64,000 bases of DNA from Diprion similis (lineage: Eukaryota; Arthropoda; Insecta; Hymenoptera; Diprionidae), in NCBI RefSeq assembly GCF_021155765.1, contig NC_060107.1, forward strand, positions 6,496,501 through 6,560,500. The letters run 5' to 3'. The stretch's first letter is position 1, and every line of letters begins with the position of its first letter. The notes below the pieces were generated by a model. It was not told the DNA's origin. It saw nothing but the letters and a program-made list of their open reading frames with translations, and made no database searches. Shown here piece after piece: positions 36,408-50,700 of this stretch. A program made the translations under genes and the position numbers.

Positions 36408-39402
36408 TCAGACTTTTACATCCTTTTGCGCTTTGGCTATAGTCTCAGCGGAAATCATGAGCTGCTTTTTCTCGAACTCGGTCATTCGCATTCGAATGAT
36501 TTTCGTGATTCCACCCTCGCCTAGCGCGACAGGAAGGGATAAGAATATTTCATCAGAGATGTTGTGATGGCCCTGCAAGAGAGACAAAAAACAATCCTGA
36601 CATTGACAGAGCATTTTGAAAGTCTGGAATTTCATTTCACATTCCCAATAACTAACAATGGGATTTTAATTAAGGAGGCCATTATTTATCGTGGAGACTA
36701 TTAGAGGATACAAATGTCATTGTTTTCTCGAGTATTACAAGTTTTAGTGGTTTTAAAGAATTTGTAATTGATTTTTATTGTTTGAACATTGACAACCACA
36801 TTTTACATAGTCAATTCATGGGCAGTATAACATAGGTCAGTACATAGGTTCACATTTCAGCGAAACTATTGCTTTTCGTTACGTTCAAAGTGGAAACGGA
36901 ATGTTTTCTGAGGAGAACAGTGCTTTGTGATTATGTCCGGTAATTTTCTAACACAAAAGCAGATGTGAAATTAACGGTAGTTACTTTTTTAGTCAAATCA
37001 AATGATGTAGTTTCAACCCTCCGGCAATCAGGTGGTTTTTCTGAAAAACAGATCTATGTACGATCCCCATTTGCTGCCCATGAATCAATGACACAAAATG
37101 TGGGTTTTGATGTTTAAACCGCAAACATCAACCGTGAAATTTTGAAAATTGTCAGAATTGATAGTAATGAATAAAAAGTTTACATTTTCATCGTACAATA
37201 ATCATCTTCTTCGACATACTAGTTCCCTAAAAATACGAATTCTGATTTTCACCATACATGTCAACTCACCTGAACCAACGTCGAAATCGATTGAACGTCA
37301 TTCACATTTCGCAGAATAGAATCCACGATTCCAGCGATGCAGAGACCGATTGCTGTATTTGTGTAACCCTTGAGGCACCTCAAAGTCTTTCCTCTATCAA
37401 AAGTAAAATTGAAAAAAAAATAGAAAAAAAACAAGTACGGAGAAGTTCAAAGAGTAGAAAATTAACTATGATCAGAGTGAATCACTCACGCTCGGATCAC
37501 CTCCTGGTGGACCTCATTCCACTTCTCGTAGTCAGTTGCCAAACCAATATTAGGCACAATGTCGCGTAGCTGAACACCGGCCACGTTAACTCCAGACCAC
37601 AGAGGAACTATACGTGAGGAAAATGTAGAGAAGCAAATGGAGAAAAAGAAATACGACGACTTATTGACTTGAAAATTGCGTGTGATTACTGAGGTTGACA
37701 GTCAAACCACACTAAAAAAACAGATTGGTCTTGTGTTTCTTTTTAACACATCAAATGTGAGATATTTTTTGACAAACTTCAACTTGGATACACCATTAAA
37801 GAACAATGGTTTGATGAGTTCTGTGTTTCTAAACTTAATTTTGATTTGGATTCTGATGTTGGGACTGGGATCTGGGATTTCATTAACGATGATTGAGAAG
37901 TTTTTCGTTTTTTTTCGACACGAGTTTAACCACCTTACCCTGAGAATCTCCGTGTTCGCCAATAATCCAGGCAGCAATTGAGCTGGGACTGATACCGAGG
38001 CGTTCTGAGATGAGGAACCGAAACCGCGAGGAGTCGATCTGGGTACCAGTGCCTATGATTTTGTGAACTGGAAGGTTGCTCAGTTTCCAAGTAACCCAGG
38101 TCATGATGTCGACTTTGGTTGAAACAGATTTCAAATTACCACTTTAGGCTGTATGAATTTTTTACTGGGTTGTATTTTTTCACCTGGGTTTGTCACTACC
38201 AGGAATATTGCATCCGGGCTATACTGGACAAGTGGTGGTATTATATTTTTGAAAATTTCAACGTTTCGTTGCAGCAGGTCCATCCGACTCTCGTCTTCCA
38301 ACTGCCGCGCTCCCGCCGCCAAGATGACAACCTTCGAGTTGCTTGACGCGCAAAAATCTACGCATGGTTTAAACTCGGTTTAAGTAGGATTCGCAACCCG
38401 ATTATAATTATAATCCGATGCCGCATCACGGCTCTGTCGAGTTACCAGTGTCATACTCGATCCTGGGATCGCCCATGAAGGTTGCACCATGCTGAAGGTC
38501 GAGGGCTTCACCTTCCATCCTCTTCGGAAAAGCGTCGACGATCGCTATATGTCCGGTAATTTTCTAACACAAAAGCAGATGTGAAATTAACGGCAGTTAA
38601 TTTTTTAGTCTCCGAGTTCTCTGGATTGAAACCTGAATTTCATGATATTTCAGAAGTCCGATAAAAGTATTATACAAGCATTCAGAAATTGAGTTTCGAA
38701 TTGGTATCGAACGGAATGAGATTAAAGTTCTCAAAGCATGCTTTAATCGGAGAAATGTACGAAAAATCGTCAATAAAATAAAACTACTACGTCTTTGAAG
38801 CCCAGATAGTTTGTGTCGCCAAATTCTTCCCTGCTTCAGACAGAACTACACCAATCTGTATACCGATCCCCCTAATGAGCACTTTGAGATTCAGGTTTCG
38901 TCTCATGTCACACAGATAAACTATTCCTCGTACAAAACTAGAAAATACCTGACAAAGTATCGCCGTGATCGCGGTTATGCCGCACATTCCAGCTCCTACA
39001 ACGGTCACCTTATTCGAGCTGTCTCTTATCGGTTCCGATACATTGCAGAGCAATTCGTCGCGGAGGCAAGGAGGCGGTCTGTGAAAAATGTGTGAAAATA
39101 GCGCTGACATAAAAAAGCAAAGAGACCCTACACAGAGTGGCAAGATCTATAGTAAAATTTGGAAGTAACAAAATCTGGAATGGCGGTATAAATTGAAGTA
39201 ATCGGGGGTCTACCAACCCGCAGTTTATCAGTCTGTAGTTTCCGGGTCTGATGATCTTCTCTGGGTGATTAACGGCCCTGGGCGAGCCAAATGCATCTCT
39301 AATCAACGGCGGATTCTGTGCACATAACCGACGCGCTGTCACGAGACATCTTCGCGGCTGGCTAGGCGCTTTAACCACTCGCAGCACTAGGTGTCTCAGC
39401 AT
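36408..39402 (-). CDS. Ldh: L-lactate dehydrogenase family enzyme with N-terminal extension
   Basis: Eight exons with matching phases: 39218-39402, 38949-39078, 38446-38563, 38184-38357, 37939-38112, 37490-37607, 37270-37393 and 36408-36572, giving about 395 aa. The enzyme interconverts pyruvate and lactate with NADH. Visible motifs are the Rossmann GAGMCG, the NAD-binding aspartate in IAIVDAF, the substrate-loop [10 protein letters not shown] (Gln as in LDH, where MDH has Arg), VTNPVD, DSSRFRF and the catalytic-His motif IGEHGDS, followed by WSGVNVAGV and [10 protein letters not shown]. The family is usually about 332 aa. The extra 60 or so residues are [18 protein letters not shown]... and look like a mitochondrial presequence (basic, no acidic residues early). 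It diverges clearly from typical animal LDH, so a paralog is likely. Intron 7 carries a copied fragment of the exon 3 boundary. Confidence 0.9.
36932..36994 (-). repeat. Copy A of a 63-bp duplication inside the LDH-like gene
   Basis: Differs from 38548-38610 at only two positions. It lies in the last intron, in the same orientation as the original, and carries an intact acceptor TTAG followed by the first 16 or so bases of exon 3 (AAAATTACCGGACATA). Beyond it the frame runs about 15 more codons and then stops. Confidence 0.9.
38548..38610 (-). repeat. Copy B (source) of the 63-bp duplication
   Basis: Covers the 3' end of LDH intron 2 (about 47 bp), its acceptor and the first 16 bases of exon 3. 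The functional context here identifies this as the original copy. Confidence 0.9.
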
Positions 39403-41738
39403 TACGCTGATAACGATTCACTTGCGAATTGGCAAAAATATACGCCCGCAATTACCCCTCGCATTGCAAATGGAATTTTATATATCATGCATATACCTGA
39501 ATGACATTTCTAGCGCGAGCGCCATTCACCTGAACCGCAATTGTCAAGCGAATCCTTGGTTACTCAATTACTAGATTTTGTGCGTAGGGGACGTAATTAC
39601 TAGGGTCCGGATTAATATGTAAATACATATTTTTTAACTCAAATAATTTTCATTGATTACTTCGTTTTCTAGATGAAGTATGGTGTTTGGAGTTAGAAAA
39701 TGCAGTTTCTATTTTCCATATTTCTTCCACACTTCATTTTTTTAAATCATATTTTGTCATTTTTAATATATATTTTTGTGGGCCCTAGTAATTACTATCC
39801 ACGCGTGCGCCGATGAGGTCGAAAAGATAACTTCAACGTCTTCCATGCGTTAATACGGCTTATAAAAAACTTAATTCCAGTATTTTCCAAAATCGTTGAT
39901 GATTTTGCGGAAACCATTCAGAGAGTCTGATTGGCTTTGTTTCGTGGCGATTTTTGGAGCCAAATCCCAAAACGAATCGTCCCGTTTTCTGCGATTTTGG
40001 GGCATCCGCTGCTCGCGAATCAAAAATCTCAATGATTCTCTCGAGTGTTTTAGGCAGTTCAATAAACTATAATAAAACAAGATATACTCGTAATTTGGGA
40101 ACTCAACTTCTTCAGTTACTAGGAAATTGGCAAATCGTAATTTTTGTTCAATTTTTTCTTCACTTAACAATACTAACGTTGAGCTCCTTCAAAATAAAGA
40201 TCTTACATCTGCAGGTAACGTGTTATCTACAAATGTCGCTATCGGTAAGTATTTGACTAGTAAAACGCTTATGTTTGGACAGTTCATACGGCAGAATTGT
40301 TTAAAATTGATACATTAATGTAAATGCGAACATTATCGACGACTCAAGGAGTCTATAGATTCAAATAAATACACATTTTCAATACAATTCATTTTTAGCC
40401 ATGAAAATTACTTTTTTCGAGTTTTTTCCTTCGGATTAAAGTACATCTGAAGTAAAGGTCAAACAAGATTTAACTATATTAATAATTTATTTTTAAACAA
40501 TATTTTTTTACGATCATATATCTATGAATAAAATATAATTTTAACACTTCATTTTTAATATAATCTTGTAATACATAGAAATTTCTTCTTTTTTTTCTTT
40601 AATTTTGGTTTTTCTTTCCTATGTACGGAATTCGATGTTAGTTACGACAATGTGAGCATTAATAAATAGAAGAAACTGAAAACCCTTTCTGATTAAGGTC
40701 AAGCTTTGTCAGAAGTGTATGGCATTTGACAATACAACTTGTTGTTAGTGAATTATAAAATTGTTTGAATTCTGAGGATCAGTATCTGGTCCTCATAAAT
40801 TATTGAGATTAACTAAAATAGTAACAAGAGTCAACGCTCATAATTTAACTCAATAGAGTAGTATTGAAGTACATCATCATCAACTATTGTTTACTACTTT
40901 CAGAATAATTTTTCTTTTCTTTTTATTTCATCGAAGAAATAGAACTACCATCAGGATTTATTGGATAAGAACCGATAGGTAATAATATAGAGTCAGTTGT
41001 CATACGCTTAATGGTTAAAACTTCATGTGACATGCACTACATTTGAAGATGGAGTTTTTACTTTTGTTACCATTTGATTCATGGAAGGCTTTTAAATTCG
41101 GCAGTATGTAATAGGACCCCATTACTCTTTGAATTTAGTACGTTGACAGTATGTCTGTAGAAATGGAACCCATAATGAAATGTTTCGTATTTCGCGTAGT
41201 CAACTGACAAGTACGTATACCTCGCATTTTCACAGTAAGGAATGAATCTACACTTGAAGTTGCTATTTGGAAATTTTTTTGTATACACAGAAACGAAGAA
41301 TTTTATGTACGGACAAGTTCTATACCATTGTCATTGCCTAGCAATGCATTTATCGTGCACTTTATCATAGTATGTACATTTTAGAGCAGCAACTAGAAAT
41401 TATTCTATATGACTTAGTCTACTGCACGGATAAACAAGAATATAATGGTATTGATTAGATTGGAATTTTTGTATCACCTCATACCATCGATGTATGAATA
41501 TCTTCTTAAGGTTTGTGCCACTATCATTATACTCTGGTATGTAATAATTTTCATAATTAAGTAGATTAATAGTACTATATTTATAGTGACACATACATTC
41601 TGTTCATTGGTAACCATGATAATAGAAGATGTTAAGCCTGAACATTGTAATGTGTCACTTTCAGTAGCGTGCACTCAGTTTTGGGGTATATTTTGTACAA
41701 CTAGATACTGGAATATAATTTCAGGTAGATGGGGCGAA
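39403..41738. other. Intergenic: LDH-like 5' flank and 4-phosphatase 3' flank
   Basis: Contains the small element at 39593-39795 and AT-rich DNA. A minus-strand frame at 39871-40170 includes an internal ATG giving about 45 residues starting MPQNRRKRDDSFW, with no recognised family. No further gene is supported. The 3' UTR of the phosphatase must occupy the right part. Confidence 0.5.
39593..39795. mobile_element. Small MITE-like element with short terminal inverted repeats
   Basis: The left end GTAATTACTAGGGTCC (39593-39608) and the right end GGGCCCTAGTAATTAC (39780-39795) are inverted copies with one mismatch. The interior is about 170 bp and AT-rich. No target duplication is obvious. It lies just upstream of the LDH-like gene. 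Confidence 0.5.
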
Positions 41739-44700
41739 TTACGTTTCAGCTGATCCATATGTACCGGTCGGTGGCCGGTATGATTTGGGAAGAGTTAATA
41801 TCTGGAGGCTATTAAATGCATATTTCCGAACACCTGTGTTTTTCCACGTATTTTCTCTACGACATCCTTCGCTATAATGAAAATAATATTCCAATAAATT
41901 AGAAAAAAATAAAAAATCAATCTTTTCTTTGTAAATTTTCTTGTGCAAAGTATGAGAATTATCAATATAAAAATATGTTTAAATTTACAGTAATATCAAT
42001 GATTTTCATGTACAATAACGTAAATTTATGTCAATTTTGTAAACGATAAAATAAAAAGCAATCAATATGTTACCTTCGCATACAATCCAGTGCTCTGTTA
42101 AATTCGTGCTCAGCAAGGTGATATTCTGCAGCTAGTACATTGACTTGTTCAAGAGTTATTGACATACCGGTACGATCTTTGGCGCTTTTACAGCTGGTAA
42201 ATCTTAATCCTCTCATACGCCGACATATATGTGATGAGAGTTGAAGGACATCAACATTTTTATTTACCTTTGACTGTACACATGTTTTCAAATGATTAAC
42301 CATATCTGCCAATGTTTGATTTAAAGATGATCGTGTACCGACTGAAAACGTTAAATATTACTTAAGTTTTTTAACTGATACAAGCTTACCTATAGTTTGG
42401 TGGGATCAGCAATAACAAATTAATCATAGTTTTTTTTTTTCAACTTACTTCTGCTGGAAGAAGGTTCCGTAGGTAAGTTAAGTTTTTTGAATCTTAAATA
42501 ATATTCATTTAGTCTGTCAAAGTTGTCGATATTGCTCTTCTTTTGGGGTCTTGTTGTCCCAAGGCTCTCAGCCAACGTAGCCATCTCATTTATGCCAACG
42601 TTGAAAAATACTGGCGTTACGTTGAATGAAATGGTTTGTCTTAGCGATGGCACAAGCGGGAGTAAAGAATAGATAGCATCTGGTACTGGAAGTATTACTG
42701 TCAAAGCTGTTCGTGAGCCAACCACACGAGGCAATGGCAACTGAGCAGTACACATAGATTTTCCCTCTATTCTGTAGTGACAAATAAACAATGCCATTTG
42801 CGTTTTGGAAATTATTTAATCTCTATTTGACTTCTGTGACCAGAATATCTGATCAGTTTTATATATTTTATTTGCATACCTATCATGAACACCACACCTA
42901 GATAACGTGAAGGCGACAGTATGCAAATCTTCGACCGCAACAGTCATGTCACCCCACATGTCGATTTCATCTCCATAGTAGCTGAGAAGAGCTTCGAATG
43001 ATATGATTGGTCCAAGAGTTGTAAGAATCAACAGAAACATAGGATCAGGCCGCTGGCACCACAGCTTGGCCATTAAACCGGTTACCAATGCTGTCAACTG
43101 AAAAGTGAAATGCCATTAAGCTTAATCAATTGAGTAGAACTCATATAAAATAGGAGAGTGTTGTCCTCTTAAGGGGGCACTACAGTGAAATTTTGATTAT
43201 ATAGAGTTTTTGATTACTAAAACGATTAAAAAAGATGTAAATAAAAATTTTATCTTCATATAAATATACTCAGATCTTTACAAGTTCTGTTACGAAAGCT
43301 CAAACTTTTAGAAGGATTCCTCAATAACTGAATTTGTAAAGTAATCTAGCACTAGCAAATTTCTACAGTTTACAAAAGATGTTTACCGCTTGACTGAAGC
43401 ACACATCCCTCCTGTATCGAACATTACAAGCTCGCTGGGCAGCCTTAGCATCTTCCTGAACTCGAAATACAGAATGTGTTAGCCTAGCAGTCTTCAGAAG
43501 TCCATCCATGGCTTGTCGTAATTTCTTCATACTGGGCCTAAGCTCGCTGGTCCAATCAACTATTGATGCGAAGTCCAGACCCTCGGTAAACTTATTTCTT
43601 TGGCCTGAATTGCTTTTAATGACTTTTGTCATTGTGTCTACTGCTTGACAGACTTTATTAGAAGGTGTATTACAATAAATATCAGTCGACCCTGACACAT
43701 TACGAGCTCAAATAACAGATACAATGAACAATTATTGTCTGTCAGTCCCATATTACTACGTTATAAATTATCCTAAGTATCTTACCTTCTTTAGCCTTAG
43801 TAAGAGCCGGTGCCGATTTTTCCAGAGAAGAATTCGTCTCTTGTTTCGACACATTGGTATTATCTAATAGTTTGCTCGACTCTTCGTTTTTTGTGCCGTT
43901 TTTCGGTTGAATGGTGACCACAGCAGAAGAGTGACAATTATTGGGAGCGTACCCTTTCAAACTTTGGGACCTGCCTAAACCATTTTTACTACGTAATCGA
44001 ACAGCAGGACTGCTGCATCTGCCACAGAGGAATTTAACTTTAGAAACTAAACACATGACGCTGGCTTCAATATTGAGTTGTGTAAGATCCCATGGTTCAG
44101 GCTCGTCAGTAGGTTTGTAATAATTCGCTGATGGAGAGTTGCACATTTTTTGGGTATCTAAAAAACGTTTGCTCAAATCCAAATCTCCTTTGAACCCGCT
44201 TTTATCATCCTCTTCATTGCTATTATCAGCACTATTCCCATTCTCATTAGATTCCGCATCGTTTGACTGATCCTCAACATCTGGAAATATTACAAAGTTC
44301 TCTGCTGCTACGACCTGCCCGTTTTCGTTGATTTCGTTATAGGAAGAAAGATTACTGTATTTCATTTTTGAACTTTCTTTCGTCCAAATATCCTTTACAC
44401 ACTCAGGTGTATCAGGTGTTACAAACTCGTCAAAATCAGGACTTTTCAGATCAAAATTAAGCTGTTGGGTAATCCGTTTGAATGGAGAAAGAGACTGGTG
44501 AGTTCTTAAATCCAGTGTCAATGTATCGTCATTATTTATGGGTTCTTGAACAGTTGCAGCAACCTTGTACTCTTCTAGAAACGTTAACGCTTCTTCAACC
44601 AATCCAGGATCCCACAAACTAAGTAATATCCTAGTTTTTGATATCATATCTTCACAAATAGGTAACATGCCACTAGTTTGCTTCTCCTTAGCAAGTTTCA

Positions 44701-47700
44701 TGAGGGAACGCATTGCCTCAACTACATCACGACGCAATTGTTTTATGGCTTGAATTGCATCGTGTGCCATAGTTATTTTAGACGGCCCTTGATATAACTG
44801 ATTGCAGCGTGTTGGTGATTCTTTGAGATCTTGTACCAATCTACAGTTAGTTACAAGGGATTATTGAAAGCACAATGCGTACAGTCGAGTACATACTCGA
44901 CCAAACGAAGTGTGACCAGAAAAGCTGGAAACTTGCATACCAAAAGATGTTGGAGAATTTACGGATAAGAGTTCAATCTCAATTTGAAGTTAAAAAATTT
45001 TCAATTCCAGTTTAAATGACCACACACTGTACGATTATCATGATACTTCACCTAATAAGTCCACCATTTTTACTCTTGTGAGCATGTGCTGTAAAGGCTC
45101 CTACACTGATGAAATCATAGAAACCACATTTATTTAGTGTGTCATTATGGACCCACATTCTTTGCAAATGAAGGTTCAATGGAGCAAATTCTAGGGTCCT
45201 ATCATTCCTTCGCGTCGATTGTTTGAAATGAATCCCTAAGATACAATCATAATTTACAGGTTTTGGTCAGTAAAGAAACTTTCATTTTTTGACTAAAGAA
45301 TATAAAAGTGCGTGAATAATAAACTACATACCCTTAAAAGCGGTCAAATTTTGTTTAGCTTGCGAATAGAGATGTAAAAGATGCAGATGTCGATCGAGAA
45401 GTTCTATCTGCTTTGTGTGCCAGGGTTCACGGAGTTCGCCCATTCCTGCTACCTCTTGCAGAAGTTCCTTTTCTTCTTGTATCCAAATTTCACTAAGATG
45501 GTATTTAAATTTGTACCACTTTCAAATTGACTTGTTTAGCATACTTACAGTAGCTGCTGCGGAAATTGAAAACACAATTTACTCTCGGCCATTATCTCAT
45601 GAACACAAATGTCACCTCCGAGACCAGAATGGAACCTGTATGGTAACAAATATTGGTAAATTTTACATGGCTTAACGATTTCATATCTGATGGATGCAGA
45701 AAGTACTGACCTGTATGTTTGGACATGGGGATTCGCAAATAACAACTTAAGTTGTCCTTGGTGTGGAAGTTTCATTTTCGTTCCTAATCTTGGAGGCAAA
45801 GACTGTGACCTTCTATGAGAAAATATCTACAAAAGGAAATATGAAAGTTTTAAAAACGCATGAAACGGTTTATGTTCAATATTTGCAGAGTTACAACATA
45901 GAGAGGCCTTTGTGACTTTGAAAATTGAATTTTATAATTTTTATACATGATCCAGTCAAGCCATTGATTTTGCTTGGATTATATACTTCAAAATTAAATC
46001 TTACGACAACTGCGTATGCATGAAAAGTTTTTTCCGTTACTGTTTGTCGTTGAACTAGAAGTGAACCTTTTTTTCTCATTCACTGTGATTATCATTCGTA
46101 TTTCACTTAGTGCGTTTTGAAAATTAGTGTTTGCATATTTCAGATATTGATAGCTCATTTACAAACATCACTTTACCTGGTTATTAGCTGGTATGTTTCT
46201 ACAAGGAGTGCTTTCTGTGCTATTGCCTTTGTCTTCTGCCTCCAAGTTCCAGACATTAATGGTTAAGAAACCTACTGTCGTGGCTTTGGCAGACTTCAAT
46301 GGTATTCTTAATCTGTCAACGGAGAAAAAATCATGTAGAGTTGAACTTATTGAAACCTTAAGAACCATAAGAATAAATATGATACTAATAACAAAGCAGC
46401 TTTCCAAAAGCCAGCCTTCGTTATTGTTTTTGCAAAATCCATTAATATTTTTGTCAAATGTTCAAAATGATCTCATTGAGATACAAATATCTCACGTTTT
46501 CTGTGCCAGTGCCAGAAAATATTACCATTTTATTGTTTATAAAAATATGCCTATATCCTTTTAACGTCAAACGAGTATTCGACCCGAACATATAAAGAAT
46601 TATAGGTAAATAATTAAGTGACTTGCCGTGGTGTATCTTGTATGGCACTGAATATAACCACTGCAGATCCTATTGGCGTAGCAGTCTGACTAACTCTCTC
46701 CCTAACGTCATATGCAGTAATCCTTACTTTTGTCTCTGAAGTTAAACCATCGCTTGTGCGAAAGCTGACAGTTGTCAGAAATCCAGGATTGCTGCTCCTC
46801 TGTAAACACAGAACTGTATTCAACATAGACTAGCCATAACTGAATAACTGGGGAAAATGATGAGCAAATAATTTCTGGTGGTAAATGATACGAAGACCTC
46901 GATATAAAAAAGAAGGGTTTAATTATAAGCAAGATATAAAAGGTAAAAGAGTATCTTTGGTTCAATTATCTCCGTGTTTACCTCGACTACTTCAGTTCTT
47001 GCATATTTAATCCATGTATTTGATCGATGAGCGTAAATATCAATTTCTAATACAGGATTTGGGGGACGGCCATGGCCATCACATAACAGATTGTCACATG
47101 CAAGTGATACTTCACAGATTGGAATTTCAGCTGGATCTGTTATAAGTGTAAACATGGTTAATTATATGGCATAGACACTTACAAAAGAAACATTTAATTT
47201 AGGATTGTTTAAAACCTCGTTAACTCACCTGTGGTAATTCCCTGTTGAAGACGCATCATTTGAATGTCGGTTCCATGTTTATGACCACTACAAGCCTCTA
47301 TTCGTTGACGTAGAGCCAGTAGCTGACTACGCATGCATTCATAACTAGCCAACTGGAGTGCCTGCAGCCAGCTATCTCTGTCCTCTGAAGAATTTGCACC
47401 CAGCTGTTGGAATAAGCCACCATCGAAGACTAGACACAATCAAATTAAAAGGCATTAAAAAAAATTTCTGCATCTAAAAGCACTTAACAGATGAATTTTT
47501 CTGTTCATAGAAGTTTTATTGATTGTAAAAATCTGCAAGTAAAAGTACGCAAAAAAAATATCGAGGTCATTTTTACTTGACCAAATATACCTAATATGAT
47601 TGATTTTAACATAAATGATTTCTCTTTATGCTACAATGATACTCTGGGGTTGGACAAAGACCACCAACCATAACTTACCTACGCTGAATCCATAAGGAAT

Positions 47701-50700
47701 CTGATGGGTGGGTGGATCGACACGGACATTGCATTGTTCGAGTATAATAACTCCAAGAGGCTCTGACCATTGTTCTCGTGATTTAAAATAAAACAACAGA
47801 TTTCCTCTTAACCTGCACCACCGCTCTAGACTCGCTGTTGAAAAAAAGCATGAAATAGAATGAATAATTGCATTAATTATTTCTTCAGTATGTTCAAACA
47901 GTGTTGCATTGTTTTTTTCTCCGTGATAAGTACATGGCCAAATTTTATCATGTGCAGTTCAACATTCGTGTGAATCATTTTTTGTTTTGGTATCCCTTAA
48001 GAAAAATGACTACTGTACCCTGGGTGTGTAATACTAGATTATTGACTTAATAAAGAACTAGTCTTCAATAGTGTGAATATTAGCAAGTTACAATAAAACT
48101 TTGTTGGTGTCAACGCCAATATACCAAAAACTCTCCAACTAATAGAACATTGACTAAGGCGTCTCGCCACCCACTAGCATATGCACGCAGAAGGTTACTG
48201 TGTATTTCAAAAAAGCCTTACTATGAACAGTGCTTGAACTCTACTGGCACGATCACCCTTCAACAATTTAGACTAACGGTCTACTGTGGTGACAATTTAT
48301 TCGAATCCACTAGTGGAGTGGTACCATTGTTGATTTCAAAATATAAATTATTAGAATTCATTATTAGACCGTCTAATAACGTAAATTTTAGATATCAAAG
48401 AAATGTATAAACAGGAAATAAATAATCGGTGGACTTCATTTCGTATGTATTTTCCATTTTGTCAAAGGATTACTCCACTTGTGCATACTCCGATAGTGCA
48501 GCATTTCATTAGTGAAGTACTCCAGTAATGGCAGAAATACTCCTAAAGTTAAATGATGGTACCCCATTATGCCATCAGTACAGTAGTTATTTTCCCTCTA
48601 GAATATTCGTGAATTATATTTTTTTTCTTGATAGCCATAAAAACTGAAATACCATGTTTTTCAAGATCTGGTTTCAAATACATATAAGAATTGGAAACAA
48701 ATCAAACATCGTAATATAAAATTAGGACATCTAATGCCTTTTAAAGGATTAATTGTAAATACTTGCTTATTCTGCCATGCTTTCAAGTTTTATGGCCACC
48801 CTATTTGGTATGTGGTACATTACAAATAGCCATGTAGCCAAATTGTACATTAATGGTGCCCAGAAGTAATTTTGATAAAGTTAGGAAACCTGCATTTTTT
48901 AATTCAAATTATGCAAGATGCATTGACTGTGGCCAAGTTTAAGATCTTTGATTGCGGTTCAAGTTCTGAGTTTCTCTTTTTACTACAAAGAATATGGAAT
49001 CGTTACTTGCATTCATCAGTAAGAGGACTACAAACAAAAAACAAGTTGCATGGTTCTCGAGTTCACCGATTTTTTTCAATTCACATGCGCTACATCGCTA
49101 ATGTCAACATGCATAATTTACAACCAGGCAGCTCAAGTACAAAGCTCATATACATGCAGATGAGAAAATATGCTGGCGCGTACAAAGATTAGCGAATTAT
49201 TTGAATTGCTTTCGTTATGTGATATTTAATTAATCAGTTACAGTATGATTCAAGCTCCCTTGATCAAATCAACGGAATATCCTTTCCACAATTTCTTATT
49301 CTTCAATATGTGAGTATAATGCAATTAAGCATTACGAGACGAGAACTTCTGTCAACAAAAATTTCGAAATATTTTCACCACACAAAATTATGAAGAATCA
49401 AAATTTTGTCTTATTTCATTAAAAGTGGGAAAGTTGAAGTGATACAAAACGCACAATTGTGAAAATGAAAATAAAGCTGTAATATTATTCAGTGGAATGT
49501 AGTGTGCATAAGTAATAATGACAGTTCATTTCACATTCATATATTGAAAAATTATATCTGAAGTCTTCATGACTGAAAATAGTTGTTGAAATATAGTTTC
49601 ATTTTAAATATTGTTGTATAAATCTGTTTATGAAATTTGAAATGATATATTGAAATTTTTCTACCATTAAATGCTGTAGTTAAAATTTCGGTCTATGCCG
49701 AACTTCAGTCTACATGTTCTTGATATTTTTTCAATAAGAAAAAATTGAAATTATGGTTTTTATTAGGCGTTTTACACACGATGAAATTTGAAAAATTTAT
49801 TTTAATGGCTCTAGGAACTTACTATGAATATACTGTAGTACCTAAACAGTATTTTTACCCAAAAATATTTTTACATATCCATTCTTCAGCTTAATGAGTT
49901 GTTCTTTACATTTTCAGTTCAACTGAACTTTAGCTTCAACTACAAAGTTTGTAATGTGAAATGAACTATCAAGGGTAATGTATTATTACCGAAATATTGG
50001 AACGTGTTAAATATGAAATCAGTTGAGAGTTGTGTTAATCGCAGGACATTGGATTAGGAATCTGAAAGTTCTAAGTGTAAAATCCACTCGATGGTACCTT
50101 TACTTGTGCTGGCTGTTACACAACTGAGGTCTCGTAGAGTCTTATGTGTTTTTCCTTTTTGTCTTTTGCTCTCAAGTTTTTTACCTGTACCTGGAAATTG
50201 TATGGAGGTACAGGTAGTGATTAACCATGCACCTCTTTTAAAAGAAAGAATAGAGTAAACATGTCCTTGGGTAACTAGATTGAATGTTCATTAATTTGTT
50301 TAGAGTTAGTTAGTACAATGAGTTATATTTCAATTATTGTAAGTTGAAAGAAATGAAAAAAATAACATGAAATATGAAACTTAAAATGATGTCTAGTCTA
50401 TTATTTATTCTGTAATTAATTCTACACATTATGTATTCACTTTCTGGGGTAAACTGATGCATGTCGCTTCTCACAGCAGAATTGTTATGAAATATTCGAT
50501 TTTGCAACGACCTGCCGACGACGATCTTTACATTTTTGTACACCTTTATTTATTTCTAGATTTTATTTTTTCTCCAACATTTCTGACTTCCTCAGCATTT
50601 TTCTGAGCTCGTGTCTTGTTTTTTTTTTTTTTTTTTTTTTTTTCTTGCTACTCTCTCTCATTTTTCTGGATTTGGTTTTTCTATGTTTCTACGATAAAAA

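Noticed and set aside
36408..39402. Malate dehydrogenase as an alternative for the LDH gene
   Set aside because: GARQ has Gln at the specificity position and LDH-type blocks ([18 protein letters not shown]) are present; MDH would have Arg there.
39871..40170. 99-codon minus-strand frame
   Set aside because: TTG start and no recognised family; the ATG-initiated part is only about 45 residues.
50041..50110. tRNA-like text (GGATTAGGAATC)
   Set aside because: Anticodon-arm resemblance only; acceptor stem and B box do not form.
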